A stretch of DNA of 64,000 bases, taken from contig CP137683.1 of NCBI GenBank assembly GCA_037976565.1, positions 549,600 through 613,599 on the forward strand. The letters run 5' to 3'. Below are positions 54,105-64,000 of this stretch, piece after piece (within the stretch, counting starts at the first letter, position 1; each line of letters starts with the position of its first letter). The translations under genes were made by a program, and so were the position numbers. The DNA comes from Mesocentrotus franciscanus (lineage: Eukaryota; Echinodermata; Echinoidea; Camarodonta; Strongylocentrotidae). The notes beneath the pieces are model-generated. The model searched no databases, was not told where the DNA came from, and worked only from the letters and a program-made list of their open reading frames with translations.

Positions 54105-54627
54105 TTACAGTGCATCCATTACTTTTGCCTCTGTAGAAAACACAATCTTCATGTCGGTATCAAAGTCTTCTTGACTAAAGTAATACCGACTTAGAGTAAG
54201 TGTGTTTGTGCATGTTGTTGCTGTTGGCCGTCTTGCTAAACCTTGAGATGAATTAAATCCAACCCTCAATGATTGGTCAGGTAAGCAAACATTACTGGCT
54301 GTCCAGTAGACAAGGAACATCATTAGTTCCTTTTGCAGTAATGTCGCCATCCAGGCTTCCAGGTAGATGATGACACGCTCTTCCATTGTTCGCTGGTCGT
54401 TATCACTTGAAAACAATGGCTCAATTGTGTCCGATATCCCGCTTGGATCTGGAGTTGCTCTGTTGTACAGGTTCTGGATATTCTCCTCCTGCACTCCCTC
54501 CCACATATTATTGTAGGAGGACAGGCCCTGTCCAATTTGCAGGATGGCATGGTAGGGGCGGTATACAGTTACTGCACCCGCCAAACTAGAAAGCACACTC
54601 CTTGCATTGCCTGTTGATATGTGCTGC
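54105..54627 (-). CDS. UBX-HECT ligase last exon: HECT C-lobe with catalytic Cys
   Basis: Encodes 173 residues and TAA at 54107-54105. The C-lobe run LRVGFNSSQGLARRPTATTC is followed by TNTLTLSRY; Cys codon at 54212-54210. The tail FDTDMKIVFSTEAKVMDAL has an acidic/hydrophobic end like other HECTs. Confidence 0.9.
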
Positions 54628-57600
54628 CTGAAAAAAAGAGAAGGAGAAATAAAAGATAGACAAAATAAGAAACCAGATGGATCTTCAACTGCGCGCAGTT
54701 GAAAATAATGCCTCCACCATTGCGTAATTTTTAATATCAAGCCCAAATTAACATGCACTCAATTAATTTGTTAAAACTAAATTTTGATATTTATCCATCA
54801 ACCAGATCTTGAAATATCGCGATTAAAATGTTGATGTTCATACATATCATGAGATGGACATTGACCTCATGACTCCAAAATCTATTTAGTTTATTAGCTC
54901 CCAAAGATACATACAGGCATAGCGTTTGATGGCAATTTGTCAACCTGTTCTTGAAATTATAACGCAATTATAATGAGCCATGACTTTGACCGTAGACTTC
55001 TTGACCTGCAAATTTTAATAGGATCATTACGACACCAATATGTTCACTTATAACAAGTTTAAAATTGATCCGTCAACTGGTGCTCAAGATAGCGCGAGAA
55101 CGAAAAAAGGACAGACTGACACTAGTTATTACATATATACATCAAACATAAAAGCTTACATGTAATTTAAAGAAATAAACATATATTAGACCGCAATTAT
55201 AGGGTGCACCCAAAGTATTTGGATTATCCGGATAGTAAAAAAAAGTCATAATCAAATACCAACAGCTGTTTAGCTATTCAAATTATTAGAATATTCAGAT
55301 ATTTTCCCCAGGCCTACACGTATTGTCACAGGTCTTTAGGGTGTAGGGTACTGTATACAACAAGATAACTTGAATGAAAATGATTCATTATTACAGTGAT
55401 TTAGTGCTCCCTTTTGCCTCATTATGTGATCTGCAGTGATCCTTTACAAACAAATCATGTGTTTGTAGAATTGTTCTTTTTTTCACACAAAGCTAATTCC
55501 ACTAAGGTATTCCCCTGCTCATGGGTTTTGAGTAGCTATCATGGATAATGCATTTGCTGAGGGTTGTTGATGTTGATACAAAGAAGAGTAAGAACCAAAC
55601 CCACGACTAATGGATTGAACTAGAACGTCAATGACGTAGCGCTCATCCGCATCTCGCAACAACAAATATCGTAAATTTTATGTGGTACACTTTTGAACTG
55701 GTCAAAAAATAAAAATTTGATGCCCTGGAAGGGACATAATTTCATTTAGCTGTACAAGATTAAATAGAAACTAAAGGAAATTGAATGAAAATTGGTTGAA
55801 AAATATATAGTTTTATGACAAGGAGGACTCGAACTTAGTAAGAGATAAATGTAAACATACTAATTAAAGTATAATTTGCCTCCTGGAGAATAACAATTCT
55901 TATAAGTTATATTTAACTGGCCCAAATTTGCAGCTGTGACTAAATGTCCTTCATGGCTTGACACTGGCACTTGCCCCACTGGCTGGGAAAAGACTAACAA
56001 ACAGAAGGCTAGTATACCTTTACAAGAACATTTACATACTTGAATATGAAAATAAAAACAATTCAGAATTATATCTAATAGGATTTTATACTTCACTATC
56101 AAATAAATAGAATTTATTCTAATCAAGCAAGATTGAATGGTCAATCTTTAAATTGAAACAAGCCAGTAGTAGATTATTTGATAAAATGGCAATAAAATGG
56201 AAGTAGACGATTTGGCAATTGGTCATTAGCCTAAAATGCAATTAGGCAAAATTAAGACTAAACCAAAGGACTTCAACCAAAATGATGATAGACAAGATGG
56301 GGAACAGACCGGTTGGCAATACACCCATATGCTCCCTATCATTCACATTTATGTTTTACTGCCTTGTAACTAAAATCACAACTATAATACTACTATACTG
56401 CATCATTATTTTTTACCTGCAGTCAAAACGTGTGAGTACACCAAGAATTCTCAGGTGTTCATCGGGATTTGACTCTCCTCTTAACAGTCTCTTCAGCAAC
56501 TCCCTCTCTCTTTCTGTCGTGATATCGAAGAAGGACGCCAGCATAGCTTCCTCCGATACACTGGCAGTCAGAGCAGCAGTTAGCGTGGCCCTGTTCACTT
56601 GAACAGGCCAATATCCAGAAAGAACGTAGGCATGGACGATAATTCGGCCGAGGGTCCTGTACAGGTCTGTGGAATGGTACCTATATGTGATTTGATGGGA
56701 AAATATGATAAACAAGTCAACGCAAAGCGTAGCATCCCCTCGCAGGGTACAAATGGCCTATATGCGTCAGAACAAGTTACCTCCATTAGAATATACTATT
56801 ATATTACTAGGCAAGGAAGTTAACCACATTTTCACATATATAATTAGGTGTTTTTTCCCATTGGGGGCCTTAGGCCCCCAATGGGAATAGGGTTAATGAA
56901 ATTTGCAAATAAGGCCTTTTAGGCCCCTCCCCGTCTTTTTTCACCGTGCATCTAGACCGATTAAAATTTCACGTTGAAACTTCATGACTTTTTCTCTCAA
57001 GTTTCCATATTTTGATATATAATTCACCCGGTCGGACATGTAGAACTTATTTTAGAGGTCGATAATCGCTTGACCGTCACAAAAACTGCAGATTTTGTAC
57101 ACGTTTCTATGTGATTCATATCCAATGCCATGTAAACTCAGGGCCCGTTGCATAAAACTTACCATTGATGGTAACTTTGCCATCAATGGTAACTACCATG
57201 GTAACAGGGCTCAACAGCCAATCAAAATCAAGGTTACCATGGTAGTTACCATTGATGGCAAAGTTACCATCAATGGTAAGTTTTATGCAACGGGGCCCAG
57301 ATCTGTTATAATTGTTACATTGAATTATAATTTTGATTATTTTTTGTTATTAGTTTATTTCAAACACTTCAGATACAAATTCTTCTAAAATAAACAAAAA
57401 AATAAAAACAATAAAATACATGAGAATAAAAACAATGAAATACAAAAGAAATAAGGAAATATCCTGATTCTCGAGCTATATTTGCATAATTTATGCAAAT
57501 AAGTGATATATATATTACCATAAAAACATGGATATGAATGAACTACATCATTTGAAAGTATTTTTACAGAAAACCTGAATAAATCCTGTCATTTCTCCTG

Positions 57601-60600
57601 ATTTCAGATGATAATCCCAATTTTTTACCAAAATTGCAAAAATTTGCATATTCAATATTTGAATAAATTATAACAAAAAAAATAAAAGTCATTTTTTTTT
57701 TTTTTTTTTACATTTTTATTCTACCCAACTTGTTTTACGACTGTGCCAATTTTCAAGTCAATTGGTCCATTATATGGCCCCCAATGGACTCAAGTGATCA
57801 AAATAACCCAATGGGAATAGGGTTAAAATCCGTCAAACATTACTAAAGTTATCGATCGGAAACAAGATGTGTATTTTTTCACATATTTAATGAGCTATGA
57901 CCTTTGACCTTTGACCTACATACTCAAATCGAACTTAGCCTGTATTTTGATACCATGTACCTTCATATCAAACTTCATTAAAATCTGTCAAATATTACTG
58001 AAGTTATCGATCGGAAACCAAATTTGTTACGAACGGACGCACAGAAGGAAGGAAGGACGGACAGCAGCGTTTATATCCTCCGACTTTGTCGGCGAGGGGA
58101 TAATAATGTAGTGTAACTGCTTTCATATCTCTCACTTTAGCACAAGATCAATATTTTGGGGAAAAAATAGTACAGTTGGATTTACCTGTGATCGTTGCTT
58201 GGAACTTTTTGAAGATCCCCTTCCATGTATTTTTCTGCAAAAGCAGAGAAGAACAGGTGAAACATCTCCTTTGTCACACCATCGAGATCCAGGCCCATCT
58301 CATTTGCCAGTTCAACCTCCAACTTGTGATGTTCAAGTTCCAAGTTTCCTCTATACGCATTAAGTACTGTTTCGAGGATGTTCTTCCTATCCACAGTAAT
58401 CTTTTTGGCATTGCAGAGATACAGGAAAGCTTGTTTCCGTCTCCTCTCAAGTTCAGGCATATCTGAAATAAACATGAGAAATCAATTAAATCACAAAACT
58501 AGATGGATCTTATGACTGCTAAAGCGCATTCGAAATGTACCTGTACCAAGTTATAGGACAATCTGTCATCTAAATCTGGAGTTATCACGATTAAAAGCCA
58601 TTTTTTGCATACAATGAGCCCTGTGACCCCAAAATCTAATCTCTCATTAAGACACATTCATGTACCAAGTTTGGTGACAGTAAGTCGATTGGTTCTTGAA
58701 ATATCGTGATAACGAGCTATTTTCGCATATATAATGAGCCCTTTGACTTCATGACCCCAAAATCTAATAAGTTCATTAGCTCCTCAAGATACATCCCTCA
58801 ACGGGTTCTTGAGATATCACGATAACAAGAACGGGACGTACGGATGGACAATCAGAAAACAATCACAAAGGATCTAACACTGGGAATACTGGGATACAAA
58901 CCTGTCACTGTTTCTTCATAAGATAACCCAACTACAAGACTATGACATCACCATTGCATGAAAAAAAAATTGTCATGTATTTGTTAAATAGAAAAATTCT
59001 TTCTATGACATTAACATCCTACAATACTTTCATATATTTCTGCATGGGATAGATGAAGTATCCTTCCTCTTATGATTACCATCAAACTACATTCACCTTT
59101 CTCTAAAAAAATTACAAAAAGTACTACATGAGGAAGAGGAAGAGGAAGAAGAGGAAGAAGAGAAGAGGAAGAGGAAGAGGAAAGGAAGAGGAAGAAGAAG
59201 AAGAAAAAAAGGGCCCTGAAATAACAAATATGAACCATTTACAAACCTAGTTTACTCGCTTCAGGCTCTACATCTGGTTCATTGTCACTTATATCATCAT
59301 CTGATATGGCATCACTCTGTCATGAGGGAAAAAGAATGAGAACAAAAGACAGATATTTTAGTGAGATCCTTAGCATTCAATTTCAGTGAATGTTTTCTTT
59401 TTTCTATGCACAAATTAGAACAATGAATACAAATTGAATGGAAGAAAATACTATTTTTCCCCATTAATAAATTAAAAAAAAACTTTTACTTAAATTAAAT
59501 GCCTCCGCCTGCTGGCTGCTTCAAGAACTCAAGTATATTTTCACTGTTGTACTTTATATATGCACATATTTGGGTCAAGTCAATTCACAAAATTTGATGT
59601 GCTAATGCTGAAGTTGATCATACATATTCACCTTCAACTCCTAACTTTTCTACAACCATGCAACAAGAGGTCACCTTAGCCTTCAGCTCTGACATGACCA
59701 CTAGGACATCTCCTGATTTCCTTAGCCTATCCGATATGCGCCGGGCTTTATGGCAAGTACACTAATCGCGTTATGGAGACAGACATCGGCGCGGAGTCAG
59801 ACCAAGCGCCTATCATCACTGGTGGATGCGAGAAGTTAATTTTCTTCTATGTACATTGTTTCGTTCAGAAAATCTATGAATCCCCTGCAAAGCTCTTTCA
59901 TTACTATTCATGTACATCGACCAAAATAGGCCAATGAGCAAAGAGGAACCTGGAGATGATATTTGATTGGTTGAATAGAAGGGATCGCTCACCAAATAAG
60001 GCTAGTCTTATGAATCATGCTTGCGAATACACTCGTCGCACATACGATAAATAATATATGAATAATGATGAGTTCACCAGTGATGACAGGCTCTCGGGCT
60101 AACGCCCGCGCCGATGTCTGTCCCCATAACGCGATTAGTATACTTAACTTGCCATAAAGCCTGACGCATATCGGATAGGCTAGGTTTCCCTAGATAGGAC
60201 ATCCATTACAATGATGAACAGAGGAGGGCTAATAACTCTGCCCCGTTAAACTCCTATTTTAACTTCAAAGCTATTATTTAACTTCACAGTTGTTTGTGCA
60301 AGTGTTCTAGCATTCTTGAAGAGTCTACCCTGACTAACCACTCAGCCACTCCTCTCCACCAGCCACCCTCAGATGCCATATGCAATTTCACAAACAAAAT
60401 TCTTGAATTAATTCTCCCTCATTACTTTCCTGATTAGTCAATGGAACAAAACCATTGCAAGTTATAGAGTCCTTACCTCTGACTCCACTGTCACAATGCT
60501 ACTAGCATTTACTGACTCGTGAAGTGGCAATTCTGACTTTGCAAGAACAACGCCAGCAGGCCCAAAGAGCTTCGAAATTCGGATACAGAATTTGCATTCC

Positions 60601-63600
60601 ACAAAGAGGAATAGAACCTAGAAAAAAATATGGAAATTGAACAGTTTTGAGAAACAATAATACAAAACAAACATTGACAAAATCAACGCATAAACAAAAA
60701 CACTTAAACTATTGTACATGTGTCCAACTGAGTCGTTTACGTTTTTTGAGTTTGAGTATATTTCACTGTATAATTTTCATGTCACTAAGTCGCATTTACT
60801 TCATCTATCATGAATGTTATGATCTTAATTGCATAAGTTACCATAAATATGCAAATGAGTAAATTTTTCCAAAAAATGAAATTTCCATAGTATTCTATAC
60901 ACTTCATTTGAAATCGGCTGTGAAACGCCCGAGATCATGGGGGCCTTAGAAGACCCGGGCTATGCAGTTTCAAAGTAGCCCAGGCTATATAGGGTTAAGT
61001 CGAACCCTGCCTATTCCCAAACAAGCCGTGCAAATAGTTCAGAGGTTTGATTACTCCAATACTGTCTGATGTTTGTCATGGACTAGAACAAAATTTGAAT
61101 GATTGCATATTAACATACTAAGGAGGTACTTACTCTCAGAGGTGCATTTTCATCAAATTTTCTGGTAACCCGATTCCCATCTGGTAGTCTGAAGGTTATT
61201 CGGAAACCATCTGTTGGTTCAGGCCCAATTTCTTCCAGCATTTTGTTCATTTCCTAAAGAAAATACAAAGTACAACACATAGTAAAGTAACACGGTTATT
61301 TTATGTATATATAAATATATATATACTCAGCCAACAAATAAAGATGACACTTGATTAAGACAAAATATATTATACTTATATATGATGAAATAATAGATAC
61401 TGTATATAAAAATAAAGAAAAATCAACCCTCTAAATATTGTATAAATATTGGTATAAGGTCCAGATGAAAAACAGTCATGCATTACTTGTCACGGTCAAT
61501 TAACCACAGCAAGGTCTGTTTTCAAAAATAGCAAAAATAATTTATTGGGGAATGTGAAAAGAAATTTTTAATAAAATTGAAAACACTGACGTACCTCTAT
61601 CCTTTGTTGCCTCCTCCTCTGACGCATTTCTCTCTCTTGTTGTTGATCAGCTGCCTGGAGTTCATAATTGAAATCAAAATCAAACTAGACTTGAATTCCT
61701 CACAAATTAGGTGATCTGCAGCAATTTTAAATCGATCCTTGGGTCATGGCATTGATCTTTTGCAACTCATAGGACTTTTCAAAAGCCTCTCATAGCAATA
61801 ATGCATGTACAGTGTACAAAGTAAATGGGAGATTTGGACAGGACATTTTTTAACCTCACTTAACACGTGAAGGAGCACTCTGAAAAGTTAAGATTTTAAA
61901 TATTCGTCTTTCAGGAAAAATTTCATCATGATCCCATTATCTAACTAAAACATAGTTGGCACACTTACGAAAAAGTCTCAGCTGTAACTTATAAAAAGGG
62001 GGAAAATAGCGCAAGGACAGTCAAGATACGGCAAAAAAAACTTTGTCTGAAAAACACAGAAATTGAAAGAAACTCCCCTCCCATAAACATAAAAACCCAA
62101 ATACCGTAAATTCTGACATGTCACCTTTAATTGAATTATACACCATGATACCTTCATCGGATTGAAAACAGATTGCCACATTTATGATCAAGGGTTGTCT
62201 CAGCTACAACATACACAAATTTGAAAGAAAATCGCCCAGGAATTAGCGAGGTACAGCTAAAACATAGACAAATGTAGATGCAAAATCAATTTTCTCACTT
62301 CAAACCATAAACAGTATAAACCAAAATCTATATACCAGGGGTGATAGTGAGAGTTAAAAAAAAAAAAGAGGTTGTAATGAGAATGAGAGGTTTAAAAAAA
62401 GGTTTTGGAAATCTGAGTTTGCTTGAGGCATTCAAGCAAGTCATCAAAACTGCACAACGAGAAGAAAAAAAATCATGATTAAAAAAAGTATTAACAAAAT
62501 TTTAAATCAGGAAAATAAGGGAATAAATAAAAAAATCGTGAAACTATCAGGCCTCTTATTTACTTCATCTACATGTCATGTGAAAAACTTGAGCCAGTTA
62601 TGAAAAAATTGATGTATCTTTGACTGTACGCAGTCGAAAATGATGCCTCCGCCATTGCACGATTTTTATATCAAGCCCAAATTAACATGTACTGAGTCAA
62701 TTTTCTTAACTCAATTTTGATGCTAATTTGTCAACCAGATCTTGAGATAATGTGAATTATGAGCTATTTTTGGCAATAGGCTGTGTCCTTGACCTTTGTC
62801 ATCATGACCCCAAAATCTTGTTAGTTTATAATCTCTTTCTTGAGCTATTGCAAGTACAATCTATTTTGGCATAATGTGACCTTTGACCTCATAACAAAGA
62901 AATCTGATGGCTACAATGGCTCCCAAAGATATATTGAGGTACAAAGTTTGATTGAAATCTGACATTCAGTTCTTGAGATTTTGCAATTACAAGCTATTTT
63001 AGCATACCGGTATATATTGAGCCCTGTGACCTTTGACCTCCAAATATATTCAGTTCATCAGCACCTCAAGATACATAAATGTACTAAGTATGGTGCACAT
63101 CCATCAATCACTTCTTGAGATAACACCAATCACAATTTTTATTTTGCATATATATATAATGACCCCTGTGACGTTGACCTTTAACCTCATGACCCCCATT
63201 GATACATACATGTACTAAGTTTGGTGCAAAACCATCAATCTGTTCTTGAGATAACGTGATCATGAGATATTTTCGCATATATGAGCCCTGTGAGCTTTAG
63301 ACCTTATGACAAAAAGATACATACATGCACATGCAATCACGGGAACGGGACATACTGATGGACAGACGACCCCAAAACACAATGCCTCCAGCGCCCTACG
63401 GGGTCGGAGGCATCAAAATTATCACCAACTTGACAAAGCCACTCAAAGATGATTGCTTATGCAAAAACTAACTCAGCCGTTTGATCAAAACATATGACTT
63501 AATATTATTTACAGTTAAAGTTGAACACACTGAATGTGTACTTACTCTCTGTCGATCAGCTCTTAAAGAAAGATCAAATGCCATATCCTGTTCCAATCGA

Positions 63601-63620
63601 AGTCTTGTACGAGATGTGGG
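54105..63620 (-). CDS. UBX-like plus HECT-domain E3 ubiquitin ligase, 3' part
   Basis: Eight exons in the window (minus): 63620-63546, 61654-61595, 61253-61134, 60617-60477, 59316-59247, 58462-58186, 56680-56417, 54627-54105. Junction phases all agree and join to 509 aa; upstream exons lie beyond 64000. Order: RLRLEQDMAFDLSLRADRQR and a charged helix as in FAF2/UBXN proteins; a UBX-like beta segment (FRITFRLPDGNRVTRKF); an acidic linker; then a HECT domain. HECT marks are GLDLDGVTKEMFHLFFSAF (N-lobe start) and the C-lobe LARRPTATTCTNTLTL, whose Cys (codon 54212-54210) sits in the thioester position about 35 residues from the C-terminus. A ligase that transfers ubiquitin through this Cys is predicted. 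UBX domains usually bind p97/VCP, so a link to p97 substrates is inference. Annotated relatives are often called G2E3-like. Confidence 0.85.
54660..55130 (+). repeat. TGCCTCCGCC-type repeat, copy 1
   Basis: CAACTGCGCGCAGTTGAAAA, ATGCCTCCACCATTGCG, ATCAAGCCCAAATTAACATG, CATTGACCTCATGAC, and a tail near GAACGAAAAAAGGACAGACTG. In the last-but-one intron of the UBX-HECT gene. Confidence 0.75.
55131..56416. other. UBX-HECT gene intron, nothing recognised
   Basis: Intron sequence with short frames only. Confidence 0.45.
56417..56680 (-). CDS. UBX-HECT ligase exon: HECT N-lobe, second part
   Basis: Encodes YHSTDLYRTLGRIIVHAYVL through LGVLTRFDC; phase 2 in and out. The LGRI-like helix after the acceptor corresponds to the 'F.F.GR..G.AI' helix of HECT domains. 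Confidence 0.85.
56849..56880. repeat. 30-bp palindrome
   Basis: CCCATTGGGGGCCTTAGGCC followed by the mirror half; a related half-copy CCCAATGGGAATAGGGTTAA stands at about 57809, so the two may mark the edges of one inserted segment. Confidence 0.8.
57143..57300. mobile_element. Hairpin MITE, arms of about 70 bp
   Basis: GGGCCCGTTGCATAAAACTT, ACCATTGATGGTAACTTTGC and ACCATGGTAAC are repeated as complement on the other side of a short loop (CAGCCAATCAAAATCA). Arms are nearly perfect and contain internal palindromes (CCATTGATGG, CCATGG). Confidence 0.88.
57891..58110 (+). repeat. Interspersed repeat with a triple DR1
   Basis: Contains TGACCTTTGACCTTTGACCT at 57898-57917 and ends CTCCGACTTTGTCGGCGAGG. 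Confidence 0.75.
58186..58462 (-). CDS. UBX-HECT ligase exon: HECT N-lobe
   Basis: Starts DMPELERRRKQAFLYL and includes GLDLDGVTKEMFHLFFSAF, the typical opening of HECT N-lobes (D-x-G-G-V-x-x-E-F/M). Ends in phase 2 at GTAAA. Confidence 0.88.
58498..58862 (+). repeat. TGCCTCCGCC-type repeat, inner fragment
   Basis: Subrepeats ATAATGAGCCCTTTGAC...CATGACCCCAAAATCTAA and TTCTTGAGATATC...GATAAC, then GAACGGGACGTACGGATGGA. Confidence 0.75.
59110..59211 (+). repeat. GGAAGA purine tract
   Basis: About 100 bp GAGGAAGAGGAAGAAG in an intron just 3' (gene sense) of the acidic-linker exon. Confidence 0.93.
59247..59316 (-). CDS. UBX-HECT ligase exon: acidic linker
   Basis: SDAISDDDISDNEPDVEPEA-type acidic stretch. 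Phase 0 in, phase 1 out; the split codon G/AT joins to the HECT start. Confidence 0.75.
59723..60182. mobile_element. MITE with TAGCCTATCCGATATGCG ends
   Basis: Inverted ends over more than 70 bp: TAGCCTATCCGATATGCGCC, GGCTTTATGGCAAGT, CTAATCGCGTTATGG, GACAGACATCGGCGCGG and the mirrored set on the right. 460 bp, in an intron of the UBX-HECT gene; target duplication not clear. Confidence 0.88.
60477..60617 (-). CDS. UBX-HECT ligase exon: end of UBX-like domain
   Basis: 47 codons, phase 0. Begins VLFLFVECKFC, continuing the UBX-like fold; ends VTVESE at GTAAGG. Confidence 0.78.
61134..61253 (-). CDS. UBX-HECT ligase exon: UBX-like strand pair
   Basis: 40 codons, phase 0. Contains FRITFRLPDGNRVTRKFDEN, which fits the beta1-beta2 start of a UBX domain. 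Donor AGA/GTAAGT. Confidence 0.82.
61595..61654 (-). CDS. UBX-HECT ligase exon: charged helix
   Basis: 20 codons (AADQQQEREMRQRRRQQRIE). The acceptor after AACTCCAG is chosen over a CAG 4 nt later because only it keeps phase 0 with the previous exon. Confidence 0.75.
61655..62604. other. UBX-HECT gene intron, nothing recognised
   Basis: AT-rich intron sequence. Confidence 0.45.
62605..63415 (+). repeat. TGCCTCCGCC-type repeat, full-length copy with DR1 sites
   Basis: Starts GACTGTACGCAGTCGAAAAT and GATGCCTCCGCCATTGCACG, ends GCCCTACGGGGTCGGAGGCATC, so the outermost ATGCCTCCGnC is inverted. Between are about five subrepeats of roughly 130 bp with GTGACCTTTGACCTC, CCCAAAATCT, CAAGATACAT and TTCTTGAGATAA. 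Perfect DR1 (TGACCTTTGACCT) at 62877-62889 and 63027-63039. Confidence 0.82.
63546..63620 (-). CDS. UBX-HECT ligase exon: EQD helix
   Basis: 25 codons, phase 0 both sides; acceptor TATACAG, donor AGA/GTAAGT. Encodes TRLRLEQDMAFDLSLRADRQ, the segment that precedes UBX domains in FAF1/FAF2-type proteins. Confidence 0.8.
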
Positions 63621-64000
63621 CTGTATACACGTATGTGTGGAAAAAATATATAGTGAAAAAAAATTAATCATGATGAATTTGTGCACCAAAAACTTTATCT
63701 GGTCCAATAAATAAATAATTTTGTTTACAGTAAACCTATCTTTTAATGGCTAAAATTATCACGTCTATTGCGTGAATGTAATTTTTGGTAATGGGAGGAT
63801 ATTTTGATATTGGAATTACCCTGTTGGGAGACTATGCTGAGATATCTTGGGTTACAGTCCCTGGGAAACATGCATTTTCGTTGGTAGTCTCCAATATGTT
63901 AAAAAGTAACTGAAATGCAAAATAATATCTTTCTAATTAATTACAGATTTTAAAATAATTGTACAACAAATAATTTCTAAGAATCTTTGATGAATGTCAA

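Overview
This is a eukaryotic, AT-rich window dominated by introns, mobile elements and satellites. The gene content points to a marine deuterostome, most likely an echinoderm such as a sea urchin. The reasons are long repeat-filled introns, a lineage-type RING-less B-box/TRIM-like gene, a UBX-plus-HECT ligase, RTE and CR1/Jockey-type LINE fragments and many small foldback elements. The species is an inference; no taxon-diagnostic gene is present.

Three real genes can be supported, all on the minus strand. (1) EXOG, a mitochondrial exo/endonuclease G-like nuclease, is complete in five coding exons between 23305 and 5874 (364 aa, catalytic SRGH motif intact). (2) A single-coding-exon B-box/coiled-coil/propeller protein (605 aa) lies at 36224-34407, and a truncated, frameshifted copy of its 3' end lies at 47252-46910. 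(3) The 3' part of a UBX-HECT E3 ubiquitin ligase lies at 63620-54105 in eight exons with phase-compatible junctions; its 5' end is outside the window.

Layout. 1-5.8 kb: EXOG 3' flank with MITEs and a GAA/GGA tract. 5.8-23.3 kb: EXOG, including a roughly 10.4-bp phased CGTAA array just upstream of the exon 5 acceptor and a 51-bp minisatellite made from the exon 4 splice acceptor itself. 23.5-29 kb: hAT MITE, purine-rich repeats, a higher-order tandem repeat. 29-34.8 kb and 39.1-47.25 kb: two copies of one segmental duplication, distinguished by insertions found in only one copy (LINE, hAT MITE, TTAA element). 36-39 kb: spacer with a 5'-truncated RTE insertion. 47.28-48.04 kb: palindromic satellite running into a 500-N assembly gap. 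48-53 kb: no gene seen, two minisatellite arrays and duplications. 53.3-64 kb: UBX-HECT gene with foldback elements and a repeat family that carries perfect DR1 nuclear-receptor sites.

The most interesting points are the splice-acceptor minisatellite in EXOG (dozens of copies of the exon 4 acceptor, in frame), the helically phased array, the palindromic satellite at the gap, and the abundance of unrelated non-autonomous elements that all use TTAA target sites, several proven by paralogous empty sites within the window.
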